Source: a virus
Direction: 5' to 3' (one strand)
DNA length: 26,503 bases
Virus record (IMG/VR): IMGVR_UViG_3300033571_018573
Location: 1 to 26,503 of that record
Shown: positions 14,961 through 25,274 of the stretch, in pieces
How positions within the stretch are numbered: position 1 is the stretch's first letter
Layout of the letters: every line of letters begins with the position of its first letter
Translations under genes and position numbers: made by a program
The notes under the pieces: generated by a model
What the model saw: only the letters and a program-made list of their open reading frames with translations
Database searches by the model: none
What the model was told of the DNA's origin: nothing

Positions 14961-17900
14961 TATTCAGCTGGTACCGCAATTATACGAAGGTCTTTAACTT
15001 TAGGTATAATTGCTGGATCGGAAGAAGTCATAACTATCTTGATTGCAAAAGTCTTGAAGCTATCATATGTAACACCATTTTCGGCAACATATTTAACATA
15101 ATTATCTGTAGCAGATGGACGATACTCATACTCACGGAAAGTTACATTATCTAAAGATGGGGTAGTTGTAGGATTTACACATTCCATCTTCATATATGGA
15201 CGATCTTTAAAATCTGTAGCATCAGTATCTGAAAGAATTTTGTAGAATACTGTTACCTCAGAGATTCCTGGCTTATTAGCTGACAAGAATACTCTTAGAT
15301 CACCGGCATCATAACCATCTGCTAGTCTGATTGGCTTAGTGATATATCGTGCCAAACAAGGTCCGCCAGATGAATCATATTCACTATTCAGTACGATGGT
15401 TGCTGGAAAATCAGGATGAGTATAGTAAGAGATATCAAAATCATCTAGATAGGTGGCACCACCCGCAGAAACATAAACACCAGTGACATTGCCTTGTGCA
15501 TCTACTCTGACATTAGCAGTAGCGCCAGTACCTAAGGTGCTATTGATAGTAATCGTATTTGCTATGTCATAACCTTTACCTGAAGCAACTATTGTAAAAT
15601 CTTCTTCATTAATTTCAGCATTGTCAACGAAGTTTTCCCATAAGTTTACATACATGCTTTCAAGTCCAATGATAGGTGTTACTGTATCATCGGTAGTTGA
15701 AAGTTGTATATTCAAAGTCAAGTCATTTGCATTTTGCAGTTTCTTTCTACGATATCCTACTTGATACAGAATATCATCGGAGAAGCTATATGTCTGATAA
15801 GGAGTAATATTTCTAAATGTAGTTTCTTTATCTCCTAGAATTGTTGTCATAGCAATACTATGAGATACTGAAGTTACTTTATCGGAAGGATTAATAATAT
15901 TTTCTAATAGGCGAAGTTTGTCGTAATTTATTACTGAAGAATGAGTTTCATTTTGGAGTACAAAATTTGCAGGTAATGTTGTATCAAACTTACAGCGGTT
16001 TAATCTGAACATCAAGTCTTCATTAATAGATGGCACGAATTCAATCGCATTTTGCGATCTGTATAGAGTACCCATATATGGTTGTTTATCAACAAAGCCA
16101 TTACCATTTATACTTGTTGCACCTTTTTCCGCAGTCCAAATAACATACTCTGGAGAATTACTTGCTACAATTAGAGAGTGTAATCCCGGCTTTAAATAAA
16201 CAGGGAAGTAGAATTGGAAATTAGTTGCAGTAGTAGAATCACTTAATTTTGGTACATTAGATACATTAACTTCTGATGGATATTTTGTAGCAACGGATTC
16301 TGGAATCCAGAAATCTGAAGAAGGCACGCCATTAATTGTAGGACGAATTTGAACAGAAACTGGAATGTTTCCAGAATCTTTAGCCTTAAAGTAAACATCA
16401 ACATCACTTAAAAACACACCATTTGGATAAACAGCCTCATCAACATAGAATGTCTGTGCCAATGGGTCTTGGCTTCTCCAAGTGTTTAGAACATTAGTTC
16501 CAACTCTTGTGCTATTCACAAGTTGATCGGAAGTTGTTGTTCCAACAATCTTAAAATCCACATCAACATTAAGAACAGTATTCACTAATTCTGTTTTATT
16601 AGCAGTAATACCTTGCGAAACATAAGTTTTGTCTGCATATGAAATTGCATCTGCATCGTAGGTATTATTACTTGATTCTGTGACACGGAAGTTTCTTTGA
16701 CCACTTCTAAATGTGGCTTGTGGCATACAGAAAGCACCACCAACAATACCTAGAGCATTCGAGGTGTTGTCTCCAATACTATAGATTACATTACCGTTTG
16801 TTGTAGCTGTAGAACTTAATGTAGCAGTTCTTGTTGAACCAACATACCCAGTGATGGTATATTCTTCTCCTAGTCCAGCAAAAGAAGATGTGGTATGTAC
16901 AAGTCTAATTTTCTTGCCATTGTAGAAACTATTAACACTAGATGCATCAGAACTTAGAATGATTGAAGAACCGGAAACATATCCTGTTGCCGAACGATGG
17001 TCATCAATACTTGATACGGTATAGAATTTACCTGTGTCTAGTCCGTAAATATACTTTCCTAGAAGAGGTTTATTTGTTTCATTGATAATAGAAACTTTAG
17101 CAGTTCCTGGTTCATTAGCTACGACAAATCCGATATCATACGAATTACCACCACTGATTAGGCTTGATAAATTAGCAGCTAGAGATGCTATAGTATTAGC
17201 AGTTAAAACGGGCTCACCAGCAACTAGTGTGGATGTAGTATTTAAACTTACTTGGCTAGGAACAATAACATACTTGTTAACATCAGTATCATCAAAGAAA
17301 CTGTAATATGTACTCTTAGGTCTTAAACCAGAAGACACAAACAGAATCTGTTTAGGTGCCATATATGGTTGAATAGCCAAATCTGTAACAAAGGTACCAG
17401 TACTAACTTGTGAGGTTGAAGTGGAGATTTGCTTCTGCTGTATCTCTGCTCCTTTTGTCAAATAGGTGTTATCATTCACTGGTTGCAGTGTTTGGAACCA
17501 ATTTCCACCTATAGATTGCGTATAAGCAGCACCTGTTTCTTGAACTGTTTTATACCATTTCTGGTCGTAAATTTGAGCAAAAGGACTATTTCTATCATTT
17601 GCCCAAGTTTTATTGGCATCAGAAATATATTTGAATGCACTGTTGATGAAATTGAATGCATTCGAAATACCCTCAGTAGAATTCAATACTACTTTGGCAG
17701 TAACATTAGTATCAACATCGCCAGAAAATTCTGGGAATAGTTGAGTAGTACCTCTGAAACCTGCATAGTTAGCAACAGTTAATGGTGAGAATTTTGTAGC
17801 ATAAGGTTGACTAGCAAACTCCGTTGATGTATAATTGACCATCATAGCTTTTTTGTCATTAATGCCTTTGATAGCATACGCACCAGAAAATTGTGCAGTA

Positions 17901-20900
17901 TTAGCTTTAAGGTGTACAGTTCTCATTAATGAAGCTGGCTGAAGTATACCTTCTGCAACCAAGTTTCTATTATCGTATCCAACTTCTTCTGGACCCGCTT
18001 GAGCATTTTTTGTAGTAAAATTATCAACTAAAATACCATACTTAGAACGTTCAAGTCCATTGGCATCTAAAATTTTTGTAGATGCCGCATCTTTTTCAAG
18101 TGAAGTTAGTGAGACATAATACTCAAGGCCACGAATCCTATCATCAAACGATTGAATATCCGACATTGTAAATCTGCGATGATTTCTAAAGTCAGCACGA
18201 ATTTCTTTAACATTTTCTGTATATGCAGGAATGCTCAATGTATAGATCAACATATCTTTTTGATCTATAGGCGGCGCTGAAGGAATAACAGCGGACTGAC
18301 CGGTAATGACAGCAAATTCTCTTGTTGGTTTAACTACTATCTGGTCAATTCTATTTAAATAATAATCGTAATTTGTTGTGATTTGTTCATAAGGTTCAGG
18401 ATTTAATGCTCCAGTGAATGTAGTTCCACCAGTTACTTTTGTTGGCCTAAAGTCAAAAGCCGATCTTAAAGATACAAGAGTATTGTCTTCTTTATTATTA
18501 AATCTTGAAATATCTGCATAAGATAAATTAGAACCGGCTTTCAAATATGAGTCAACAGTAAATAATCCAGAACCACCGCTATAAGGAGAATTTTGATGCT
18601 TCAAGTATCTGTACTGAACATATACTCTACCTGTAGGTGCTGGATATCCTCTCTTCAATTTAATAGTAGCATGGTCGTAGTGAGATTTCTTTTGTCCGTT
18701 GTCAAACTCATAACTATCAGTGATATCATAATCACTATTAGTCAACATTGCTGTTGTTACATTAGCACCAGTATCTTTAGAATCTGTAATACGAATGATA
18801 TCATATACATCAGCGATTTGCAGAGAAACTGGTTTGCCAGGAGTTCTAAGTTGAGTCTGTAATGCAGCAGACATGTAATTTGTGCCGCCAATACTGGTAA
18901 ATACTGCACCGCCGCCGAAGTAGGTGATTTCTCCAGAACTGTTTGCCGATTCAAGTCTATTGTCTCCACTACCACCTAATTCGTAAGGAATTTTGGCGTG
19001 AAGGTCGGCTCCGGTTGTTAATGGTAATAATTGTTTACCTCTGATAGTACCTGTCGAACCGTTTTCTGCATTGTTTATTTTTGTAGTGATTAATAAATCA
19101 ACATTAACACCAGCACTTCCAGCACCACCAAAATTGATAGTAAACTGCGAAGAACTGATTGCGGTAACTGTAAAATAATTATTTGCTAAACTCAAAACAG
19201 TATTTGCTACGATTCCTTTTTCTGCAACACCAGCATTACCGCTTCTAACAAAACATATAATATTATCGAGTATCTGTGTATCAGAAATAACACCTGGTGT
19301 TCCGGCAAATGTAAAAGTATCAGTTCCAGTAGCTGTAATTGTTATTGTTCCAGCACCATCTGCTGTTCTATTCAGATATGATTTTCTGATATAGTAGTCC
19401 ATATTGTTGATGGACGAAGCTTTAATAGCATCTTGTGGAGGTGGAAAAATTAAACCACTTCTCTTAGGCTCATTGATTGAAGCAAAACCTGTTATACTAT
19501 CTTTAGAATCACTATTAATATTTCCTGCAAATTGAATGTAAGTACCATCACTATAAACAAGAGACTCTGCTACTTTGAAGTCAGAATCAATAGCAATAGT
19601 ATTTGAACTTGGTGTAAACGGTAGAGCAGATGCCAAATTCAATGTTGTAGTATTTGAACTAAGAATAAGAATAGGCGATAACGAAGTACCGCCGGCATCA
19701 GTAATTCTAAAGTACATATTAGCATAAGCATTTAATGGCAGTGATGTATTGAATGTGCTTGGAAATTTAATCTGTGTAGTATTTGATGTACTAGCAGGAA
19801 TAGTTCCAGTGATGGGTGTTGTATTTGCCGCAAAAGTATTAATAGTAAATGTATGATCTGTACCTAAATTTTTATCTGTAGAATCATTATATCTCATCAT
19901 ATTGGCAAAAAGAGTACCAATTTTTGTTGAGTTATACTTTGGGACAGTTGAAAAACTTATACTCGCATGAGGTACGCAATGAATATCTAACTGTGGGAAT
20001 GTTGTAACATCAAGTGTGTTTCTAACATCCTGTACAACCACAGAACTTTCATAGTTTGTTGGTATATCACCATCTGTTACATTACTAACTGCCCTCGCTC
20101 TTGACAATTCAATAGTTGTTGGTGCAATAGTTTCAAATTCATATCCACCAACATATGCTTTACCTGGATCAAGAATCACATTAAACATACCATTAGCACT
20201 ATCACCTTCATCTAAGGTAATAACAAATGGGTCGGTTGTGTAGTTACCAGATTCATCGTAGGTTCTACGAGCCATCGTTTTTTCGATTTCACTGTAGATT
20301 GGTGTGTTAACTTCTTTAGTAACAACACCATCGACCATACGAACAATTTCAAAGAATGAAGAAGTGTCTGCTGAGTCTAGAGTTCTCTTTGAAAGAGATG
20401 TGTTTATTTGATATCTATCAGCACCAGGTGCTTGATAATTGAACGCACCTTGAGCAGGATCAAGTAGAGAAACATCATCAACTTGATCGGCAAGAATTTC
20501 ATCGAATTCAATACCAATTTTTAAGGATGGTTTATTATTAATTGTTGATGTGTTATATCCTAACTTGTAGAAAACTTCTAATACTATAAATTGAGGAACA
20601 ATTTTTACAAACTGTCCTTTAAAATAGTAAACACCCTCACGGATGCTTGCTACCATTGAGGTGCCTACAGCATCGGCAGTGATTAATTGAGCATATTTAA
20701 TTTCACCATATACTTGAATTTCATCGTTCTCTGCAAATTTTTCGCCACTTAGATATTTAATAACCAAAATTGGATTATTAGTGGTAGTATCAACTGCAAT
20801 GACTTTTGCTCTAACATCTTTAGTTGATGTTTTTTCTACAATAGTTTTGTCTATAAAATCTGTAGCTACAACATCTTCATTATTATATTGAGTTTGTAAA

Positions 20901-21127
20901 ATAATATAATTTGCTGTAGGATCAATAGAAATACCACCACCAATTACGGGGCTACCATTTTTAAAAATGTGATTACCAAATTTTTCAATTTGATTAGCAA
21001 CTATCGTCTGTAGCTGAGTTAGTTCTCTAGCTTGTATTGAATATCCTGGTTTAAACAAGACACGCATGAAGTTTTTATCTTCATCGAAATCATCGTAGTA
21101 AGGATCGTAGTTAAAAGTAGCAGTCAT
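14960..21127 (-). CDS. Very large virion structural protein, ARELTQLQ type
   Basis: 2055 residues, the largest gene in the window. The N-terminus (FNYDPYYDDFDEDKNFMRVL, then FKPGYSIQARELTQLQTIV and GNHIFKNGS) is a signature I associate with large baseplate-associated proteins of marine myoviruses; it is close to the DUF4815-type pattern. A conserved domain at about 1553-1713 (DPLAQTFYVDEAVYPNGVFL, VDVYFKAKD, PVSVQIRP, FPVYLKPG, YRSQN and a terminal LNRCKF) is a further hallmark of these proteins. A GxGY beta module lies at about 1846-1899 and also occurs in gp6-, gp7- and gp8-like neighbours. Shine-Dalgarno GAGGA (21132-21136) is four bases from the ATG, in an 11-base gap after gp8. By T4 order it occupies the gp9/gp10 position. 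I cannot align it to T4 gp10, and a connector between wedge and fibres is inference. Confidence 0.92.
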   Translation of the reverse strand: MTATFNYDPYYDDFDEDKNFMRVLFKPGYSIQARELTQLQTIVANQIEKFGNHIFKNGSPVIGGGISIDPTANYIILQTQYNNEDVVATDFIDKTIVEKTSTKDVRAKVIAVDTTTNNPILVIKYLSGEKFAENDEIQVYGEIKYAQLITADAVGTSMVASIREGVYYFKGQFVKIVPQFIVLEVFYKLGYNTSTINNKPSLKIGIEFDEILADQVDDVSLLDPAQGAFNYQAPGADRYQINTSLSKRTLDSADTSSFFEIVRMVDGVVTKEVNTPIYSEIEKTMARRTYDESGNYTTDPFVITLDEGDSANGMFNVILDPGKAYVGGYEFETIAPTTIELSRARAVSNVTDGDIPTNYESSVVVQDVRNTLDVTTFPQLDIHCVPHASISFSTVPKYNSTKIGTLFANMMRYNDSTDKNLGTDHTFTINTFAANTTPITGTIPASTSNTTQIKFPSTFNTSLPLNAYANMYFRITDAGGTSLSPILILSSNTTTLNLASALPFTPSSNTIAIDSDFKVAESLVYSDGTYIQFAGNINSDSKDSITGFASINEPKRSGLIFPPPQDAIKASSINNMDYYIRKSYLNRTADGAGTITITATGTDTFTFAGTPGVISDTQILDNIICFVRSGNAGVAEKGIVANTVLSLANNYFTVTAISSSQFTINFGGAGSAGVNVDLLITTKINNAENGSTGTIRGKQLLPLTTGADLHAKIPYELGGSGDNRLESANSSGEITYFGGGAVFTSIGGTNYMSAALQTQLRTPGKPVSLQIADVYDIIRITDSKDTGANVTTAMLTNSDYDITDSYEFDNGQKKSHYDHATIKLKRGYPAPTGRVYVQYRYLKHQNSPYSGGSGLFTVDSYLKAGSNLSYADISRFNNKEDNTLVSLRSAFDFRPTKVTGGTTFTGALNPEPYEQITTNYDYYLNRIDQIVVKPTREFAVITGQSAVIPSAPPIDQKDMLIYTLSIPAYTENVKEIRADFRNHRRFTMSDIQSFDDRIRGLEYYVSLTSLEKDAASTKILDANGLERSKYGILVDNFTTKNAQAGPEEVGYDNRNLVAEGILQPASLMRTVHLKANTAQFSGAYAIKGINDKKAMMVNYTSTEFASQPYATKFSPLTVANYAGFRGTTQLFPEFSGDVDTNVTAKVVLNSTEGISNAFNFINSAFKYISDANKTWANDRNSPFAQIYDQKWYKTVQETGAAYTQSIGGNWFQTLQPVNDNTYLTKGAEIQQKQISTSTSQVSTGTFVTDLAIQPYMAPKQILFVSSGLRPKSTYYSFFDDTDVNKYVIVPSQVSLNTTSTLVAGEPVLTANTIASLAANLSSLISGGNSYDIGFVVANEPGTAKVSIINETNKPLLGKYIYGLDTGKFYTVSSIDDHRSATGYVSGSSIILSSDASSVNSFYNGKKIRLVHTTSSFAGLGEEYTITGYVGSTRTATLSSTATTNGNVIYSIGDNTSNALGIVGGAFCMPQATFRSGQRNFRVTESSNNTYDADAISYADKTYVSQGITANKTELVNTVLNVDVDFKIVGTTTSDQLVNSTRVGTNVLNTWRSQDPLAQTFYVDEAVYPNGVFLSDVDVYFKAKDSGNIPVSVQIRPTINGVPSSDFWIPESVATKYPSEVNVSNVPKLSDSTTATNFQFYFPVYLKPGLHSLIVASNSPEYVIWTAEKGATSINGNGFVDKQPYMGTLYRSQNAIEFVPSINEDLMFRLNRCKFDTTLPANFVLQNETHSSVINYDKLRLLENIINPSDKVTSVSHSIAMTTILGDKETTFRNITPYQTYSFSDDILYQVGYRRKKLQNANDLTLNIQLSTTDDTVTPIIGLESMYVNLWENFVDNAEINEEDFTIVASGKGYDIANTITINSTLGTGATANVRVDAQGNVTGVYVSAGGATYLDDFDISYYTHPDFPATIVLNSEYDSSGGPCLARYITKPIRLADGYDAGDLRVFLSANKPGISEVTVFYKILSDTDATDFKDRPYMKMECVNPTTTPSLDNVTFREYEYRPSATDNYVKYVAENGVTYDSFKTFAIKIVMTSSDPAIIPKVKDLRIIAVPAE

Positions 21128-21131
21128 TTAT

Positions 21132-21136
21132 TCCTC
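21132..21136 (-). promoter_or_regulatory. Shine-Dalgarno of the 2055-residue structural gene
   Basis: GAGGA on the minus strand, four bases before the ATG at 21125-21127, in the 11-base gap after gp8. It supports this start. Confidence 0.7.
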
Positions 21137-21138
21137 GT

Positions 21139-22467
21139 TTAGAAACTCAAAATGAAACGGATTCTTTCCGTTTGACTTGGGTCACGCATAATTGGTAGCT
21201 TATCTGATATGTATAAAACTTTTCCTGAGTATAAGTGTAGTGTAGGATCAGTAATTCCAGTCACAACACGAATAGAAGAAGTGCTATATCCTTTGATTGC
21301 TTGGTTAGATTGTAAATTACCAAAAACATTGTTTACATATAACACATTTTCTACTTCATCAAAAGATATTACATCTGCTGTAAATGTAGCATCCTCAAAA
21401 GTGGTTCCTTGATAAACAACCTCATCATTATTGAAATCGCCAACACCAGGTGCCACTTTAATTCTCGTATAGAGTGTGTATAGAGTATCTGTGGCAAGTT
21501 GTTCTGTTCCAAAATTATAGGGATTGTTTATTAAACTTATCTCTCTAAAATCATTATCTGTAGGTACTGCTCCAGATTCGTCTTGATTGAAGTCAACATT
21601 AAACATAATAGTTGAAGCACTCAGTTCATATATTGGATCATATCCATGTCCATCGTGGGGTGCGATTGAAACGGTTGCAGCAGCGTCGACACCGGCGCCG
21701 CCAGAAACATCGGTAAACGATAAAGTTGCGGTAGTATAATTAATACCCCTATCTTGAATTACTATATCATTAACATGGCCAGAAGAAGTTACATTAGCTT
21801 TCAATATGGCGCCGGATCCATCACCCGTTATTGTAATGATATTTTGTGTAGTTCCGCCAATGTAATTATTGCCTGAATTTGTTACTGTAACAATATCGAT
21901 TGAACCCGGAATAGCGGCTGCCTGTACAAATCTGTTACCATAGACTGGCATCCAATCAACGCTTAAAAATTTTTGTTTTGACTGAGAATTTATGGTATAC
22001 AAATATTTCCATTTATACCCATCTGAAGTCATCGTATAAGGTTCTTCCAACGAAGTCGTAGACAAAGCTAGTTGAGGCTCATCGGTTGAAGCGGCACCGA
22101 AGTTATTGAACAAGCACTTAAATACTTGATCTCTAGAATTCAATACATAGAAATTTGAAGTTGATTCATATGTATTGTAAACTGTTCCAGAAGTCCAGTT
22201 AATTCTTTCAACCACAAACGATGCATTTTCGAGGGTAATCTGTTTTGCTACGATACCTCTTTTGTATAGACCAAAAATGTAGTTATCTGTTTCTAGTGGA
22301 GTTGCGGGAGTTTCAGCGCCAGAATTCCATGCCAATTGTTTACCCAACATTGCATAAACATATGAATGTTTATCTGAAGGCAAATATGAATTTGCCGCTA
22401 CATCCAAAAGGGAGTAGAATTGTTTTGCTATCAGAATTTTTATATTTTTTGTAAGTAAGGATGCCAT
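21139..22467 (-). CDS. gp8: Baseplate wedge protein, gp8 homologue
   Basis: 442 residues. T4 gp8 landmarks (compared from memory) are present in order. DGYKWKYLYTI (149-159) corresponds to DGYVWEYLFEI, NDFREISLINNP (305-316) to GFRQISIITNP, and the C-terminal QTERIRFILSF to QTEEINILFTF. In T4 gp8 is a dimeric wedge subunit that joins gp10-gp11, gp7 and gp6 in the baseplate. The protein is about 108 residues longer than T4 gp8. The extra length is explained by a GxGY-type beta module at about 191-271 and a second insertion at about 341-394 (GDFNNDEVVYQG...DEVENVLYVNNVFG). The ATG lies eight bases after the preceding stop, and the junction contains the 12-mer TTAGATAAATAA. No strong Shine-Dalgarno is seen. 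Confidence 0.93.
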   Translation of the reverse strand: MASLLTKNIKILIAKQFYSLLDVAANSYLPSDKHSYVYAMLGKQLAWNSGAETPATPLETDNYIFGLYKRGIVAKQITLENASFVVERINWTSGTVYNTYESTSNFYVLNSRDQVFKCLFNNFGAASTDEPQLALSTTSLEEPYTMTSDGYKWKYLYTINSQSKQKFLSVDWMPVYGNRFVQAAAIPGSIDIVTVTNSGNNYIGGTTQNIITITGDGSGAILKANVTSSGHVNDIVIQDRGINYTTATLSFTDVSGGAGVDAAATVSIAPHDGHGYDPIYELSASTIMFNVDFNQDESGAVPTDNDFREISLINNPYNFGTEQLATDTLYTLYTRIKVAPGVGDFNNDEVVYQGTTFEDATFTADVISFDEVENVLYVNNVFGNLQSNQAIKGYSTSSIRVVTGITDPTLHLYSGKVLYISDKLPIMRDPSQTERIRFILSF

Positions 22468-22475
22468 AGAGTTAT

Positions 22476-25274
22476 TTATCTAACTTTTTGAATGGAAGCA
22501 GTAATATAATTGTTTGAGGTGTTGAATTGGGTATCTGCAAACATAGTGCTATTATTGACGAAATTGATAGTTTTGACTACATCGGTTATCACATTGACTT
22601 TTACGGCAGTTGATGTTACGCCGATAGTATCTTCCAAAATCATGCAATTAGCATTTATTACCGATTTAACTGAAGTAGTATTTCCAGTAGATAGGTAAAT
22701 AATATCTTCATCATTAAAGTCGTTAATAAAGTTTACACTATTTGCTTCTCCAGTGACTACATTCGAACCAGTAACAACATTTATAGTATTTGCAATTGCT
22801 CTTCTGACATTCATCAGAATGATAGTATCACCAACATTTATTGTGGCTCTAAGATTAGCACTAACATTTGTAGAAATAATAGAATTAGCTGAAGAGCGAA
22901 TGTTAAAGGTGTCTCCATATGATGAAACTGATAAGTAATTTATATCGTCAGTCTCTTCAATCATTTCCGAGCTATCTACAATTCTATTAACAAGAGTTTT
23001 TGTTCCTATAGGATGTACGATATCATTTAATGGCTTTTTAAATTTAGCATAGTCTGTTTGTGAACTAATTAGATATGAGAAATTGTGATACTTTTCAGAA
23101 TCTTGTATTTTCTTATCAGAACTTGGTTGTCCATCGCTATTCAAATAAACTCCGGGATAACGAATCAACCCATTTTCAAAAGTAGCAGTCGCTCTAGCAC
23201 GACCATCACCATAATATAAAATATTAGTTACATTTGCAGTTATTAAACCATCATCGGAAATTATTTCTTTCGTTTTGTCTAATGTTCCCACATAATCAAA
23301 AATACGCATGAAGTTAGTTTCAGCATCGAATCTATCAATCGTTGCTTTAAATGTGGTATTTACATTTGATGTACCCTGATAAATTTTTGTATTGGAAACA
23401 AAAATAACACCGGCAGTAACATTTGCTAATGTTAAATCAGCATTTCTTAATGAAACTTTCGGCAACGAAGAATAATCGTAACCGTAGCTAGAGACACGAA
23501 GACTTGTTACTGCACCAATTCTAGAGGTAGCTAATTTTAACTCTTCTCCATCTCCCAAAATTTCCGTTACTTGAAGTGAAGCGCCAGTTCCTGAAGCACT
23601 TTGAACTGATAAAGTCGGTAAAGAATCTTTTTTATATCCTTCACCTCCCATTACAAAAGCATTCGATGAATGATTATTGATCGTCACGACTTTAATACCA
23701 TTATTTCCTAAGTGTAATGCACTAACATAAGCATTGGCTCCGTAGCCAGTTCCGCCGGTGAAAATAATTATATCATTTAAAGCATAATTAGTACCGCCAT
23801 CAGTTACAGCAATTCTACCTAAAGAGCCTAAATCGGAAACTACATTTCGATTAATTTTAAAAATTTGAATACTTTGTGTAATTTCATTTTGAAATATATG
23901 ATTCAAATAAATTGTCGATCCAGAAACACTATCCACACGAATAACTTCTTCATAAGCTTTTGATGCTAGAACAAGCCTAATGTAATTGTCTTTCTCTAAA
24001 CTTCCAGATACATCGGTTTCACAAACGATGAAATTTTGACCTCTCGAAATTGCTCCGAGACTATATCCTAAAAGAGAATCAGTATAATCTTCATTATACA
24101 AACTAAAAGTATCAACAGAAGGTTTTGTTCGATAACCCCCTCCGGATCCAGTAACTGTTACGAAAGATATTGGATAAACATTAAATGATTGATATGTCGA
24201 TACTGTCTGAATTGTCTGGTTGTAGAAATCATTTATTGTAGGATGTAGGCTGTTGAGTGAAGAAACGGAACGGTTACTAACATTCATCGTTCTCTTATTC
24301 GTACCATCAACTAGAGTTAAGGCTGCTTTGGCCTCAGTTCCTAAGTTGCTATTTTCAAAACCACCTTTAAAATCAAAAATTACGGTGCCGGGATCAGTAG
24401 ATTGATTTCTGAAACCATAACCACCATTCGTAACGAATATGTCGGTTACGCCACCAGATGTGGTTACACCTACATTAGCTACTGCACCAATTGGAGTATT
24501 TGCGGTAAGACTGAAACCACCAATAATTGAAACCGGATCACCCGGATAACCTGTAGTCGCATCATAGCCGTTGTAGAAAGAACCTCTATTTTTAGGATCA
24601 ATTTTTAATTCAGAAAGAGAACCGATTAATCTTCCTGAAACAGTAACTGAATTTCCCTGTTCATCACGGTAAGTCGAAGTTAAAGTTTCGCCAGTCTGAA
24701 ACAGTCTTTCAATATTTGAAATATAGGCTTCATAATAACTAATACCTAATTGCCTATCTACGGATTTAATTACCTTCTCGACAATCGCTGTAGCTTTTGT
24801 CGTTTGTCCTGTTAGCTTAGTGTTTTCAATATTAAAAATATTCGTATCGGTAGTGTCGATACGAAGTGCTAAAGGAAGAACCCATTTACCATCAGAAGCT
24901 TTTACAATATCTTCTTTTGGATAATAGATATCAATCTCTTCGTCATACAATGCACGAAATAGAAATTTTATTGCATCTTGAGTACCAGCAGCTTTATAAA
25001 ATTGTGATACTAGTTTTAGAAATAATCTTTTATCTGTTAGAATTTCTTGGGGAAAATATGGAAGTAAATCTCTTCTTAGAATATCTAAGTAAGTTTCATT
25101 CGACAAATCAATATCACTTCCATATCGTAGATCGTCGATACCAACTGTAACGCCACCCTGAGTTTCCATCCACTCATAGTATTTTTCTAAGAAGGTTACA
25201 AACTTAGGATAATCTTCTCTGACAAATTGTGGTAACTGATTAGCTACCAATCCTGATATTAGTGCGTTTTCCAT
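22476..25274 (-). CDS. gp7: Baseplate wedge protein in the gp7 position
   Basis: 932 residues, close to the ~1030 of T4 gp7. The N-terminal domain (QLPQFVREDYPKFVTFLEKY, then YEWMETQGG, QFYKAAGTQDAIKFLFRALY and EIDIYYPKED) is a widely conserved start of large marine myovirus wedge proteins. Residues 370-620 hold several GxGY-type beta modules. Residues 630-680 (IYQGTSN, then FKATIDRFDAETNFMRIF and YVGTL) resemble the second insertion of gp8. A further landmark is KYHNFSYLISS at 728-738 followed by HPIGTKTLV at 754-762. The C-terminal ~150 residues are beta-rich. The start overlaps the stop of gp6 by one base (TAATG). The gp7 assignment rests on the 6-7-8 order, size and family resemblance; residue-level homology to T4 gp7 is not demonstrated. 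Confidence 0.85.
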   Translation of the reverse strand: MENALISGLVANQLPQFVREDYPKFVTFLEKYYEWMETQGGVTVGIDDLRYGSDIDLSNETYLDILRRDLLPYFPQEILTDKRLFLKLVSQFYKAAGTQDAIKFLFRALYDEEIDIYYPKEDIVKASDGKWVLPLALRIDTTDTNIFNIENTKLTGQTTKATAIVEKVIKSVDRQLGISYYEAYISNIERLFQTGETLTSTYRDEQGNSVTVSGRLIGSLSELKIDPKNRGSFYNGYDATTGYPGDPVSIIGGFSLTANTPIGAVANVGVTTSGGVTDIFVTNGGYGFRNQSTDPGTVIFDFKGGFENSNLGTEAKAALTLVDGTNKRTMNVSNRSVSSLNSLHPTINDFYNQTIQTVSTYQSFNVYPISFVTVTGSGGGYRTKPSVDTFSLYNEDYTDSLLGYSLGAISRGQNFIVCETDVSGSLEKDNYIRLVLASKAYEEVIRVDSVSGSTIYLNHIFQNEITQSIQIFKINRNVVSDLGSLGRIAVTDGGTNYALNDIIIFTGGTGYGANAYVSALHLGNNGIKVVTINNHSSNAFVMGGEGYKKDSLPTLSVQSASGTGASLQVTEILGDGEELKLATSRIGAVTSLRVSSYGYDYSSLPKVSLRNADLTLANVTAGVIFVSNTKIYQGTSNVNTTFKATIDRFDAETNFMRIFDYVGTLDKTKEIISDDGLITANVTNILYYGDGRARATATFENGLIRYPGVYLNSDGQPSSDKKIQDSEKYHNFSYLISSQTDYAKFKKPLNDIVHPIGTKTLVNRIVDSSEMIEETDDINYLSVSSYGDTFNIRSSANSIISTNVSANLRATINVGDTIILMNVRRAIANTINVVTGSNVVTGEANSVNFINDFNDEDIIYLSTGNTTSVKSVINANCMILEDTIGVTSTAVKVNVITDVVKTINFVNNSTMFADTQFNTSNNYITASIQKVR

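Noticed and set aside
14960-21127. Assignment of the 2055-residue protein as T4 gp10
   Set aside because: Its position would suit gp9 or gp10, but I cannot identify T4 gp10 landmarks, so only the marine-phage structural family is named.
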